Notes under the pieces: model-generated
Told to the model about the DNA's origin: nothing
What the model saw: the letters and a program-made list of their open reading frames with translations, nothing else
Databases searched by the model: none
DNA from: Malus domestica
Taxonomy: Eukaryota > Streptophyta > Magnoliopsida > Rosales > Rosaceae
Direction: 5' to 3'
DNA length: 64,000 nucleotides
NCBI RefSeq assembly: GCF_042453785.1
Contig: NC_091677.1
Coordinates: 27,777,501 to 27,841,500, forward strand
Shown: positions 43,502 to 56,322 of the stretch, one piece after another
Layout of the letters: each line of letters begins with the position of its first letter
How positions within the stretch are numbered: position 1 is the first letter of the stretch
Made by a program: the position numbers and the translations under genes

Positions 43502-44086
43502 ATGGGTCTCTTCTACTTAGACAAGTCCACAAATGACCAGATCCTTGTTGGATATGCAGATCCTGGTTTCCTCTCTGATCCGCACAAAGCCCACTCACAA
43601 ACTGGATATGTGTTCACTAATGGAGATACTGCAATTTCATGGTGCTCAACAAAGCAAACATTAGTCGCTACATCTTCCAATCACTCGAAAATAATTGCTT
43701 TGTATGAAGCAAGTCGTGAAAGTTCTTGGTTAATATCAATGATCCATCACATTCGGAATTCATGTGGTCTACCTTCAAAGACAGACACTCCAACTGTCAT
43801 CCATGAAGATAATGCAGCATGTGTTGCCCAAATGAATGAAGGATTCATCAAGGGCGATAAGACTAAACACATATCTCCAAGGTTTTTTAGTGCACATGAG
43901 CTTCAGAAGGCTAAAGTTATTGAAGTCAAACAAATTCATTCCAATGAAAATCTGGTAGACTTGTTCACCAAATATTTACCAAAGTGCACATTTCAAAAGT
44001 TAGTGCAAGGAATCGGATTACATCGACTTACCAATTTGAAGAATGCGGAATCAAAGGGAGATACAATTCAGGGGGAGCATCTATGA
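43502..44086 (+). pseudogene. Copia RNase H
   Basis: 194 codons are open. GYADPGFLSDPHKAHSQTGY contains the first Asp, ISWCSTKQTLVATSS the usual strand with Glu-bearing ALYEASRE, VIHEDNAACVAQM the next Asp, and KHISPRFFSAHEL the terminal block ending in VDLFTKYLPKCTFQKLV. This part has no internal stop. It is followed by the polypurine tract. Confidence 0.88.
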
Positions 44087-44307
44087 CACACGCATGTTGT
44101 ACTCTTTTTCCTTCGATTAGGATTTTTTCCTACTGGGTTTTTCCTATCAAGGTTTTAACGAGGCAATGTAAGCACACTTAACACCATATCAACAATCCGA
44201 GTAAAGTTGTACTCTTTTTCCTTCGCTATGGTTTTTTTCCACTGAGTTTTTCCAAGCAAGGTTTTAACGAGGCAACTGGTGTTGGTATGTGGGCATCCAA
44301 GGGGGAG

Positions 44308-44576
44308 TGTTATAAATAGTGGGATTGTATGCCCACATGTGAATAGTAATGAATGAGGCATAATTTGTTGTGTTATGTCACGGGAAGTAATTTTCATTCA
44401 TTGTAAACCTATAGATCACCACATAGGTGATCAAGACACTACGAGAGAAAAACAACTGATAATAATAATATTCCTCACTTCCTCTGCAATCATTCTGTGT
44501 TGGCATAATATTTTGCAATTGCTTCAATCCTGTCCCTAGCAAAGGTTATCTCTCTAACTTTTGCCTATTTATAACA
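44308..44576 (+). repeat. 3' LTR of the copia element
   Basis: It starts TGTTATAAATAGTGGG and ends TTTATAACA. Compared with the 5' LTR it has a 5-base insertion near its start and lacks the bases containing the TATA box. Confidence 0.92.
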
Positions 44577-44614
44577 CTTTGCTTATTATTCCAAATTTTC
44601 TCACTTTTTTGCTA

Positions 44615-44628
44615 GGGGGGGGGGGGGG
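44615..44628 (+). repeat. G14 homopolymer
   Basis: Fourteen G bases in a row lie in the short flank between the copia element and the following hAT element. Long G runs are rare in plant DNA and error-prone in sequencing, so the true length may differ. Confidence 0.7.
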
Positions 44629-44728
44629 TGACCATCATCCCAAGAATGTGTAAGGAACCATAATTTTAGAATTGTTTGCCGAAAAACATCATAAAAATTT
44701 GAAAAACTAATGTAGATATTAAATAAAG

Positions 44729-45344
44729 TATGGCTGGGCAATTAAAAAAAACCCGACTAAACCACAACGACGGTTTGATTTGGTTTTTTTTTTCGATGAA
44801 TAAAAAGAACTACACCGACTGAAGTTGGTTTTGACGAGCAGTTCTTATAATTTTTGGATATCGGTTAACTGTACGACCCGTTTGTTTGGCTTTATTTGTT
44901 TTAATCAGAATAGAAAACTTAGTGGTGATGGTGGTGTTTTGTCTGTATGTGTAGAATGACTTTTATGTTGCCTACTTTGCATCAACATCACCTTTTATTT
45001 ACTTTCTTGCCTTTCTGCCTTTTTGTTCTTGTTCTTGTGCCCTCGTTTTGGGTGTTTAATGGATATCACTTTTTGGCTGTTTGTTCTTGTGGCCTCTTTT
45101 CTCTCTCTTTCAATCTTAGTTCTCAAACTTAGCACAACAACCTCCCAGCCGCATCCTCCATTCTTCCTCCACCACCATCGTGAATCTCTCCAGATGATAG
45201 CTCTTCTTTCCCACTCTAGTGTCATCTGCAAACCGAAAACCGATCCAAACCAACCAGCCAACATAATCAGTTTTAGACTCGGCTTGATCGGTTTCGATTT
45301 GCAAATTTGGCTCGACCGACACAACACAACCGCACCCACCCCTA
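44729..45344. mobile_element. Non-autonomous hAT element, 616 bp
   Basis: Ends TATGGCTGGGCAA and (inverted right end) TAGGGGTGGGTGC, with a perfect 8-bp duplication AAATAAAG (44721-44728 and 45345-45352). No transposase is encoded. The middle (44755-45222) matches 63032-63505 at high identity. The right terminus is of the same type as that of the element in the LINE (4602-5417). Confidence 0.85.
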
Positions 45345-45352
45345 AAATAAAG

Positions 45353-46511
45353 AGTACTTTTTTTAAACAACCATATACTTTGAGAGTTGAGGGAATAAAT
45401 TAATATCAAACCCATTATCAACCAAATTCGAACTTAAGACATCTTATACGAGCCCCTATTTATTAGAACAAAAGTATATACCTATTGACTTCAGTTTATT
45501 AGGACAATCCAAGAAGATATTATTAATTTTATTTTTGCCGCTAGAATTGGAAAGCAAAATGGAGTTCTTTGCAGCTAAGAACAAAATCAATTAAGCTACG
45601 TATTAGGGAGAAAATAAGTACAAGTATTATAGTCAATTCCTAGTTTTAATTTGGACTTTTCAAAATATTATTTTTGGTTGGAGTCATATGTACGTAAGTT
45701 TCACTGTCACATGACATCCCCTATCCAATAGTATGCATTGCTACGAATTTTTTTACACGCAACAATGTATTATTGGACTTGGATGCCATGTGCGTCGGTA
45801 AACACACACGTCAAAGGCATAACCAGCCACGTGTGGCGTTACTCGACATGTTTAAGAAAAATGAACAAGGACCAACACCCTCTCATTTTTCCCCATTCCT
45901 TTTTACATTATTTTCCTTCATATCCAGTCGTCTGAATTCATTAAAATCAAACAAAATAAACATGAGTCCAAGACTGAATATCTCAATTAGTCACCCATAA
46001 CTAGACGAGACTCAAAGGATAATATGGAAAAGCAAGATTAATCCTGCGATCAATCAATCATGCTTCACAGTTTTATGTCAGCTTAGGACACTATTATTCA
46101 GACGAGGAAGATGACTTGAGTCGCTCGACTTTATTGCATACCAGACTCGACTCAATCTTCCATTTGGTGCGACACACGACTTGTCATCTATTTAACCATC
46201 TTACATCCATAATGTACCACAAGTAACCAAACTCAGAGGAGATCACAGACAGAGCAGAGCAATGAGAATTATCGCACCACCCAACCAGATTACTGCGAGA
46301 TAAAAAAAGTCATCGAAGCCATGTCTGTCTCATGATCTGCAAGCACACAGTACAAGAATTAAGAGATTGGTTGAGACTCGATATATTCAACAGGTAGAGG
46401 AAGAATTTATAAGATGGGATCAAGACATCAAATATTGCATTCTGTCATTAGCTCAGGAATTATGTTGTCATCTACTAGCATCCTTGAAGGATGGCAATGA
46501 GACTCACCCAT
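45353..46511. other. Intergenic, downstream of the NUDT3-like gene
   Basis: No supported gene. The part next to 46512 is presumably that gene's 3' UTR. A perfect CCACGTGTGG-type palindrome lies near 45828. Otherwise it is AT-rich sequence. Confidence 0.4.
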
Positions 46512-49500
46512 TTATTGTCTTTGCTCCAATATTTTATCAATTACCGGGAATGTGGGAACTATATCCACGGGGACCTATGCAAATAAGAAAACGTTAGTAA
46601 CTGCATGACGTCGCCATATGATTCACAGAAACTTAAAGCATCTTTTTGGATCACAGATTTCAGTTTTAGATTTTCCATTATATGGGATTTCCAAACATTT
46701 AAAAAGAACACAAGGGAGCCAAAAACAAACTACATAATGCAAATCACCGAATATTTCTCAATGCGAAAATGCAGCTTAATAAATACAATCACAAAATGTC
46801 AACTTGATCAAATGAAAACTGGGAAAATGTCTTCTAGAAAATTCTGTCTAATAATGCCAGTGATTTGCAAATATCAGCTTAATAATATGCATACAAGTGC
46901 CATAATTCTTCATATTTGGATCAAGCTTATCGAAGTAGCCTTCCGTACCTGAATTTTCTCTAATTTCTGCAGAGCAACTTTTATTGGGTTCGTCATTATG
47001 CCGTATTTCTGAAGCAGTACATTTGCAGCCTCCTTGTCACCTTTTGCTTGTATGGTGAGTATCGCCCTACTCAGGTTCTCAACTGCACCTTCAACCTTTT
47101 ACCAAAACAAAGGAGTAGTTATATATATGGCCTTGATGTGTCATCTCAAGGGGCATAAGGAGGAAATTTAGAACTTGAGAAGTAATACCTTGGTAAAGTC
47201 AACAGAAAATGTTTCATCAGCATTCAAAATAAAGGCTCCTTCCTCATACAACCAGTTAAATTGCAACGCTTGTCCTTTTCTGCAAATATAAAATATAAGA
47301 TACTTTGGTGGCCAAACATGCTAGATGCTTACTATAGTATAATTTGCTTGCTGACAAGTGACAAAAGTGGACTAGAGGAGGGTGAGTTACTAGGTTACCC
47401 ATGAGCTTCTTCAAGACCAAACCGTACGGAGCGGAAGCATCCAGCAAGAAAAGAAACATACATAGACTTCAATAAACTCTTTGGGAGCATGTCCTGGAAC
47501 CAGCAAGACAGAGACAATTGGAACTTCAACTAGCATAAGCACTAGAACACAGCTTGTATGCCACCACACTATGAAGTTATGAGTACCAGTGAAAATAACA
47601 CAACTTCTTATGAGAAAGAAAATTTTCATTAATAATTACTAAAATGAAAGGTAAAAAGACTCAATCAACAAGAGGTCCAGCATCATCTTGATGATAACAT
47701 AATTTTTTTTGTCAAACGATAGATTTGTTAGATTAGAGAGCCGACGGGGTTCGAACCCACACCGTCATGCAAGAGCAACACTCCTCTCCACCACTGTGGT
47801 AGAGGGCCACTTGCCTTGATGATAACATAATTAAAAAAATTGTAAACCAAACTATCCCACTAATGAGATAAAGTGAAGTGAAGCAATCTCAACCAAATTA
47901 ATCGCCACTCACCTTGTGGATTAGGAACTTCAATGCCCAAAGGCCAACTATATCAGCTTTTGCTTCTTCCAGAGCTGAGTGGAGTTCTTGCAGTTCCTTT
48001 ATCAAGAGATGAAAGGGACACAGGGAAAATCAGATTTGGCTTTAAGAAAACAGTGCACACTTGATGTACTTAACCTTCTGAAATTTCCTTCTTTTTTAAT
48101 CGATTTTTCTTAAACGGTTTAATGTGACATTAGAAACATAATAAGAAGCACAAGAACTTTGAATATAATCGTCAAAAATTGGTAAAAATTATGAGAATAT
48201 TTTTTTTTAACATAAATAATACAACTGATCTAAAAAATGCTTCACAACTAACAAACTCCTCCATCAGTTGAAGAAATTCATTGACATCTAAAACCCCAAA
48301 TCAAAAAAAAAAAAAAAAAAGCAACTGGGTTCCTGGGGTCATATAAAAAAATTGACCAATAGTCATCTATAGGGACTTTCTATACTGACAATGTCAAGAA
48401 TCACTGATTGGGATCCATTTTCACAAAAACTCGAAACAAAACTTCTAATTTTGATGCAAGATGTTCCATTTGAAGAAGGCTAGAAATATTATTGCCCACT
48501 TTAACAACTAGGCATCACACATAAATACATGATGACATAAAGTGCTTTAACACCTCAACAACATAGCCATCCCATGCCTCGACAATATGAAGACACCACG
48601 TGTTTTTACGAAAAGTCAACTAAGGTGGGCATCACCTGCGCCGCCACCACGGTTGACTGTAAAAAGCAAACTAAACTTAAGCAACCGAATAGGGTTTTGC
48701 AAGGAAACAAGATTTCAAGGGTTTTGCAAGGAAACTGGACTTTAACAAAGTGTTCTTGCTGCAACACTTTAATTCTCAAATATGTTTTGATGTCTCTCTG
48801 TCGTAACATAGGTAGAGCTAGGAAATCAACCTCAGGTCTTAATGTGCATTGACCAGCAACAATTACTATAAAATTGACAATAAAAGTTTATTAAACTATC
48901 TGTTCTGCTAGATATACTGAACCTTATTTTGAAGAATTGTTTGGTTTACTATTAGCAGCAATGCAATTCACAACGGTTGTCAAACCAAATTATAGTGAAC
49001 AAGTAAATTAGATAATTTATAGTGATGGCACTCACCAATCTCACTGTTGACTTTCTACCATCTGGAAGTGTTATGCTATGAGGTCCAATCCCATGGCAGC
49101 ACTCATGGCAAATTGTGTGAGTGAAGAAAGATTCAAAATCTACAAGTTCCTGTTGTTCCTTTGTAATACAAACATCGGCTATAGGCAGAAGAATGTGCTT
49201 GAACCTGATTTAGCATGGGTAGTTCTGACATTACCATTCCAACACAACAGATCAAAATTTGGAAAATCAATAATGGATACTCATCTGAGGGAAGGAAATT
49301 TTTACTTGGCCTCTGAGATATTCTTAAGCATGACCATTGATGTTCCTCGATCTTTTACAATACGCTCATCATTTGGTAGATTAAAAGCAACAGTTTGAGG
49401 ACCCTTGACATCCTGGGGTAAATTTTGAAGTTGTCAATGTCACTTCACCAACCAGATCAATTTGCATATATATAATATATTATTAAACACAGGTCAAGAA

Positions 49501-52500
49501 GACTCTAACCTCCATGGACTGACTTTACAACTAAGAAGAAAACTATTTTATTAAAACCCGAGCCACTACTAACTTTACTTGTGATTGGTAGATTTATGTG
49601 AAACTCAAAACTAAATATGACACGTATATATTTTCATTTTCTACCCTCCAAACACTTTTTCATTGACTATTTGGCTCAACAGTATAGGGTTAGAAGCAGG
49701 GAAAACCATAATCCCAGTCATTGTGCCTCTGTGATGAAAAACTTGCATGTTGCCATAGATCAGAACATCTTGAAAGATTTACCAGAGTTCCAAAACTTAC
49801 TCCCGCATTGTAAATAAGATCGATGACTCGAATAGGAGCAGATATCACATCTTTGGACTTGTAGACACTGTCCAGTGGCAGATTTTGTTCCAAAACCTTA
49901 TAAAAATAGTAATAATGGATGGTTAGAAGGAATAACAAAGTTGTCAGGTTCTTTATTATTTTGGTAAGATATTGCATCTCTGGAAGAAAATGTTAGTACA
50001 ACAGTACCAGCAAATTGTCACCAAAAAGCTTTACTTGAGCAGTTGCTTTGTCATCCCGAACTCCAATAAATGCCTCAAAAGTAGCCTGAAATAAAAGGCA
50101 GTTCAATAAAATCTAAAGGTCGACAATTACTACCATGCTACATCACTTAAATTCCCAATATGCCCTTTTAGAAAATAAATGCCCAAATGCAAGAAAATGA
50201 ATAGTATAAAAAACTATATGGAAAAAAAAAAAATAGAAATCTGAGATCAATATCATTGTAATTGCAGTGTGTCAGTTTGCTCACATTTAAAAATACAAAG
50301 TGATAAATGCAGAAGCTCAAAACACAAGGCTGCTCCACATAAAAAATACCTTGTATCCAAAAAGAGCATCTTCATATGTTTCATATGGACCAATAGTAAC
50401 ATCCAGCTTAGAGTCCTACAACAGAAACAGTAAACAAAAACAAAGGCTGGTTCAACAGTTTGTGCTCTTAAGAATTTACAGACAATAAGCAAATAACAAG
50501 AGGAAAAAAAGAAAGCTTCCATGCTTTCACTGTCTCATCTTCTTGAGACTATGGTACAGGTTGTTCCGAGAAACATGGTTGAGTTTGGTGACTTCACAGT
50601 TCACCCACTCTTGTGTATAACTATTTAGTGAGAAACACTCTGCTTATCGTGGTGGGAAGTTTTGTAAAGTTGTAGTCTGTTGGCAATTTTTTGGGTCATT
50701 TAAGCGGGAAAGAATGGTCACATATTTGAAGGCAAGTGCGGGGTCAAAATGTATTTCTAGTGGATAAAGCCAAGATATGCTGTGAGTACCTCCACTGGGC
50801 CGCTGGTTTTGAATTTATTTTATTGCTGTTAGGTTATACATTAAGAAAGAAAATCGTGATCATTACTGAAAAAATGGTTGTCAGCAGGCAACATAATAGG
50901 GGATTCCTTATTACAAGATATAATCCCATTGTTCAGCACAGGAATAGGCACGGGTTGGGCCGGGCAATGCAACTTTAGAAAACTAGATATTCTTGTTAAA
51001 TTAAATAGAAAACAATTAACAATAAGCAATTATATGACCGTCTTCATGTACGCTATAAGACCAATAATAAGACCATATAAACTGCGCTCTAGCAACTTCG
51101 ACATATTAATAAAGTAGCTCATGGAAAAATTGTTTATAGGAAGGAACGAATAACCAACACCATATAACTGTATTATAATTCATGACTGTAAATCGTATAT
51201 TAAATACTCTACTAACCAACTCCATCCAAGCTATGTCCGAGTCATAGTAGTCATTTGAAAGGAAAGCATCGGCCTTGCTGTGAAAAAATCTCTTCAAACT
51301 TCATAGCGAACAAAAGATTAAGTTAATATTTGTACAACAACAACAACAACAAAGCCTTTTCCCACTAAGTGGGGTCGGCTATAAGTTAATATTTGTACAA
51401 AGGTAATATTTAGCACGACCACTGTCAAGTTTTGAAGTTGTAATTTTTTCTAACATTAGTATTTAGCATACTTTTCTTATAGCCGACCCCACTTAGTGGG
51501 AAAAGGCTTTGTTGTTGTTGTTGTTGTATTAGTATTTAGCATACTCTCATTTCCCCTCGCGTGTGGACCTCCTCCCATCACTGGAGAGGCCAACATGCAA
51601 AATTCACTATAAATTGGGAGATTGCAATTGCAAAGAATCAAACTTAATCTCTCTCACTCTAACTCACTCTAATTTAACGTTAAGAACTTATGGATGATGA
51701 GTTAATGTGTTTAAATACAGAGGTTTCACTGATAAAAAAGAAAAAGAAAGAACTGTGCTTTACATATAGAGGGCAAGTTTTTGTCCCATGATATTTCATT
51801 GTGATATACCGCTGGATACCAGTCATAAAAGAAGCCATACATACAGCCAAATATTAAGGGATAGCTCACATCAAGGGACATAAAAGCCATATATCATAGT
51901 AAAATATCAAGGGATTTTTGTTGGACTCTTGTCTAATTTACTTATACATTGTAAAGCTTGAAACCTCTGTAAATTAAACCCACACTGAACCAGTGAAAAT
52001 TTCATAAACAATTCTTAACCTCGGAATCAGTAATGAAACAACTTAAGAAAAGAAAGTCTTCCAACTCATACCTAGGGGAACTGGCCAATTCACCAGCTTT
52101 ATGCAATAACTCAGCTGCTTGTGTGAGGAAAGCATTATACTCTTGGGAGAAGGGAACACTATATAGATCATGAGTGGATGTCACTGAATGACTTGTGCTT
52201 TCATCTGTACTGCCATACAAAGATGAATCCAGACTTAATTCGCTTTGTCTTTTAATAACTGTGAAAAAGCTTGTTGTGGCTTGTTTTTGGTCCTCAGTTA
52301 GACTTTTCTTCCACAATTCAAATTCCTACACCGAAAGAAACTCTTTTGTCTTCACAAACGTAATAAACCTTTCCTATAATACAATGAGCTCATTCAATAT
52401 ACCACTTTGTCCATGTCTGGCGGATAGAAGTTTGCACCAGGAGGTTTCAGCATAGGAAACGCTGCTTTGTATTCAAGTCCCTTCCACCCAGTAACCTGTT

Positions 52501-55500
52501 TTGTTGCTTCAGGAAGCAACTTTATAGCCGAATCTGCAGTTGTCAAAAATGCCTCATTTTCATCAAGGGACGACCTGTTCATAGAAAATGAACTTAATAT
52601 TTTTATTTTCATTGTTAAAAGGAAACAGGGATATTACAGAGGGAGAAGCAAAGAAAAAAGGGGGTGAACAAGAAGTCCATCCATTCAAAACAAAGAAAAC
52701 TAAACAAGCAAGCCACATTCAGTACACAACTTCGGTTCTGCCAAGATGAACCACATCACACTAAAGGAGAAATTTCAAAATTTAGTTTTAACAAGCAAGC
52801 CACATTCAAGAGGTCGCACTTGGTGCGATGGCAAGTGCCTTCGCCCATGAGCGGTAGGTCTCGGGTTCGAGACTTGGGAGCAGCCTCTCCATAAATGGGG
52901 GTAAGGCTAGCCGACATTCACCTCTCCCAGACCCTGCGTAAAGCAGGAGCCTTGTGCACTGGGTACGACCTTTTAAGCAAGCCACATTCAGTACAAAATG
53001 AAAGTAAAGCAACCCAATTTTTCACATAACCAGAAAATTTAACAACCCTGCAGAATTTTTCCACTGAATCAATTGTACCAAAGCCCAAAGCCCATTTGTG
53101 GACATTTACTCAAGTAGTAACTTCCCAAATTAGAATTACACAAGCATACCCACACCAAAGACACACACAATATGGTATATATGTACGTAAAAATGGCCTG
53201 TGCATACACCTGAAAGAGCACTGAGTTAAAAAAATACATACCATGGACTCTTATCAATAACATAGTACATCCATTTCAACTTGTCTAACTGTGATGCATC
53301 CGCATGCTTCTTCAACCAATCCCTTAGAACTGGATTACAGCACCAAACCTAAAGGTAAATTTAGAAAAATGGAGTGGAAAAAATCAGAAATGGTCAGTTC
53401 AACATTGTTTAAGGATTAAAAAAATAGGAAAAGATAAAAATGTGTGTGACAAACTAGCTGCAACACATGAAAATTACAAGATATTTCATACAGCCTGGCT
53501 CATTTAGTGCATTTTTACTTTCGTGTGAAAATAGCAAATTATAGTGCAAAATATGTTCCAACATATGAGTGTGCAGATGCACATGACTGATGATAGTCAG
53601 ATGTACCATGAAACTGCATTACACTTCATGGTTTTCATGCATATCAATGATCATTATGCATCAGAGATTCAGAATAGCCTAACAGCACAAATACACAGAT
53701 TGGAGTGTCTGCTTAGTTATTTAACAATGCATGTATTTCTGTACGAGTCTATACAACCTGAAGGTAAAAGATTTGATCTATAATTGCTGCAGCCTTAATT
53801 AGTAACACCAGGGCCTCCCTGTCTACTTCTGTAAGACCTGTTAACTGCAACAAAGAAACAAAATACGCTGAACTTAACTTCAAGGACCCAACCAACTAAA
53901 AGAAGACGGAAGGACACCAACAAATTACAAAATATGGGAAAGTGGAGGAAAGGAACTTCAACATGAAAAGTGTATAATATCCTATATTCTGGACACAAAG
54001 TTTAAATAGAAATACAACAAAACAAATTACACCATTTGCTTAAATATCTGTAATAATACTGTTCAGTGTTCACCTTTTAGACAAGAAAGCTTCTTGTACT
54101 TTTACTCAACTTTAAAATTGGTTTGCACAGTTTGCATGTACTGGTTGTACAAATTACAGAAAGTGGAAAGAATAGTATGCAGCCTATAAATACTCGCCAA
54201 GAAATCATTTGTATCCCCAGAATATTGGATGGAATGAACAAATTCAACAACCATAAGGTTTACGAAAGGAGCTCAATGCCTTTGAAAGCCCTTGCATGCC
54301 TTTTCTGCAGTGTGCACATGAAATAATACCTATAGAATTCATATTTCACATCACCCAGACACGGTGAAACCAAAAAAGTCAAATGCAGATGTTGGCGTAA
54401 GCAAATTAATCCCAATCACTAAAACAAAAGATGAAGCTTTTTGGAAACTCAGGATGAAGCAAAAACTTATGATCATTTTGCCTTTCCAACTCCAGACAAA
54501 AACTTATAATCATTGCACCATGACAGAATAGTCTAAATCAAATGAAATAGAGAAGAAAAAGGAATAAACTAAAGAAATAATTTACAAAACAAATAATAGA
54601 TGCAAGAATTGACTAAAGGGAACTAACCTCCGCACTGAGGGAAACAGGAGCATAACGTTGGAGTTGCTTTTGTAGTGTTAAACTTCGACCTATAGTGTTC
54701 TCCTTGTACCTTTATTAAATTTAATATGAAATAACAGACATAAGAAAGTAGTGAATATCCAAGAAATTTGAACTTGATGGGGAGATACAGCATGTCTTTC
54801 TGATTTCACATTTATGAACATACTGATCTACTATTAAGATTTTTCCTGCCAAACAAAGCATAGAATAAAATTGTATTGCCATGGCAGCACAAAAACATTC
54901 ATTTATGAAGCTGGTGAGGAACAATAAAAAGAAAAAAAATCAATATAAATTATTTGCATCCTTTTTGTCCAAAGAAAAAGTTAGATCTTGACTTTCAAAA
55001 TTTTAAACTAAAAAAATAAAATAAAAAAATAAAAAAAAGTTCAAAAATGAAAATTTATTGGAGATGCAACTAATCCAGCCTTACATGCATCAAGACTCAC
55101 TACACACAAGTAAATTTGTTCCTTGACCAGCTTAACTCTTAAAGAAAGAACCTTTATATAGGCTAGCCATTGGATGGATTATTCCATCTCACTGATAAGA
55201 AATCAATAAAAAAAAATTTAACAGCATACCTCCTTGCAATTATGTCAAAAAGCTGACCATATTGCCCATTTATGTCATAGGGGACGCAATCAGGGTCTTC
55301 TTTATCAAGTAAGTTTCTATAGTCCTCATAAGAAATATATTTAACAGCAGAGACTTCCGTTTCCTGTCATTAAACAGAAATGTAAATTGTTCAGATACTC
55401 ATGAAAATTTCTATGGCTACATAGGCACATAGCAACAAATATCAAAACATCATCATCATAGTTTACTACTTTTCACCCGTAGTCTTTAAACTATTTCTAA

Positions 55501-56279
55501 GAATGATCACTAATTCTTATGGCCATACTTCCTGCCTTGAAGAGAATGTAACTGACAGATCTTCTTCTCACCTGAAGAGTAAATGCTTCGAGAGGGATTG
55601 GATTCACAGTTGTTACCAAATATACATCATCGAATTCATTGTTAATGAATTTTCCATCATTTGTCACACTGCATTCAAAATGTAACACAACGTAAGTTAA
55701 CAGATTAATATACAATGTCTTCTAACAATTTGATTTCCATATATACTTTTGTGACACTTCTACCTCCTGTCAATTTTGTCCGGCTTCTCTTATTTATACC
55801 TTTACTTTAATATGTCTTTTTTAGATATAAATTTATATATGCATCTAGTGGCCTATGTTGTGTATGCCCAACCACCTAAGCCTGCTTCATGAATCTAACC
55901 ATTCAGTCCACATTTTGTTGTAAATAGATTGATTTTCATATCTGCTTATCTATCATCCACCTTTAAACACTCAAAACAGTTGGCCTATGGTCCTATGGAC
56001 AGAGATATTCACTGATTCTGGCTGGAACAAAACTGGAATCCTACGAGATACATTAAACTGCTTGAGACCTCCACAACTCCAACAACTTCACAAGTATAAC
56101 ATGTCACCTTCCAGAACTAATTCTTGATTACAATAACAATGAAGGTGTCTAGCTACTCACATCAGATTCCAACTTAACACATAATGGAAAAAATTAAACG
56201 TGCAGACCTAGTAACAAGTAAAAGCAATATTCTAAAGAAAAACTAGTTTATGATAAAATATGTTAGATAAAGAAATATA

Positions 56280-56322
<43 letters not shown>

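Larger units (their letters stand above)
38393..44576 (+). mobile_element. Ty1/copia retrotransposon, full length, decayed
   Basis: A 6,184-bp element with LTRs of 271 bp (38393-38663) and 269 bp (44308-44576), perfect duplication CTTTG (38388-38392 and 44577-44581), a primer site beginning CGTTATCAGCACGG right after the 5' LTR, and a polypurine tract AAGGGGGAG directly before the 3' LTR. The coding order gag, protease, integrase, RT, RNase H is the copia order. Several stops and frameshifts. The LTRs differ at about 14 positions plus two indels, so this copy is much older than the Tat element. Confidence 0.95.

Noticed and set aside
45820..45840. CCACGTGTGG G-box-like palindrome as a promoter element
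   Set aside because: There is no gene start near it on either strand; the nearest gene end is the 3' end of the NUDT3-like gene.
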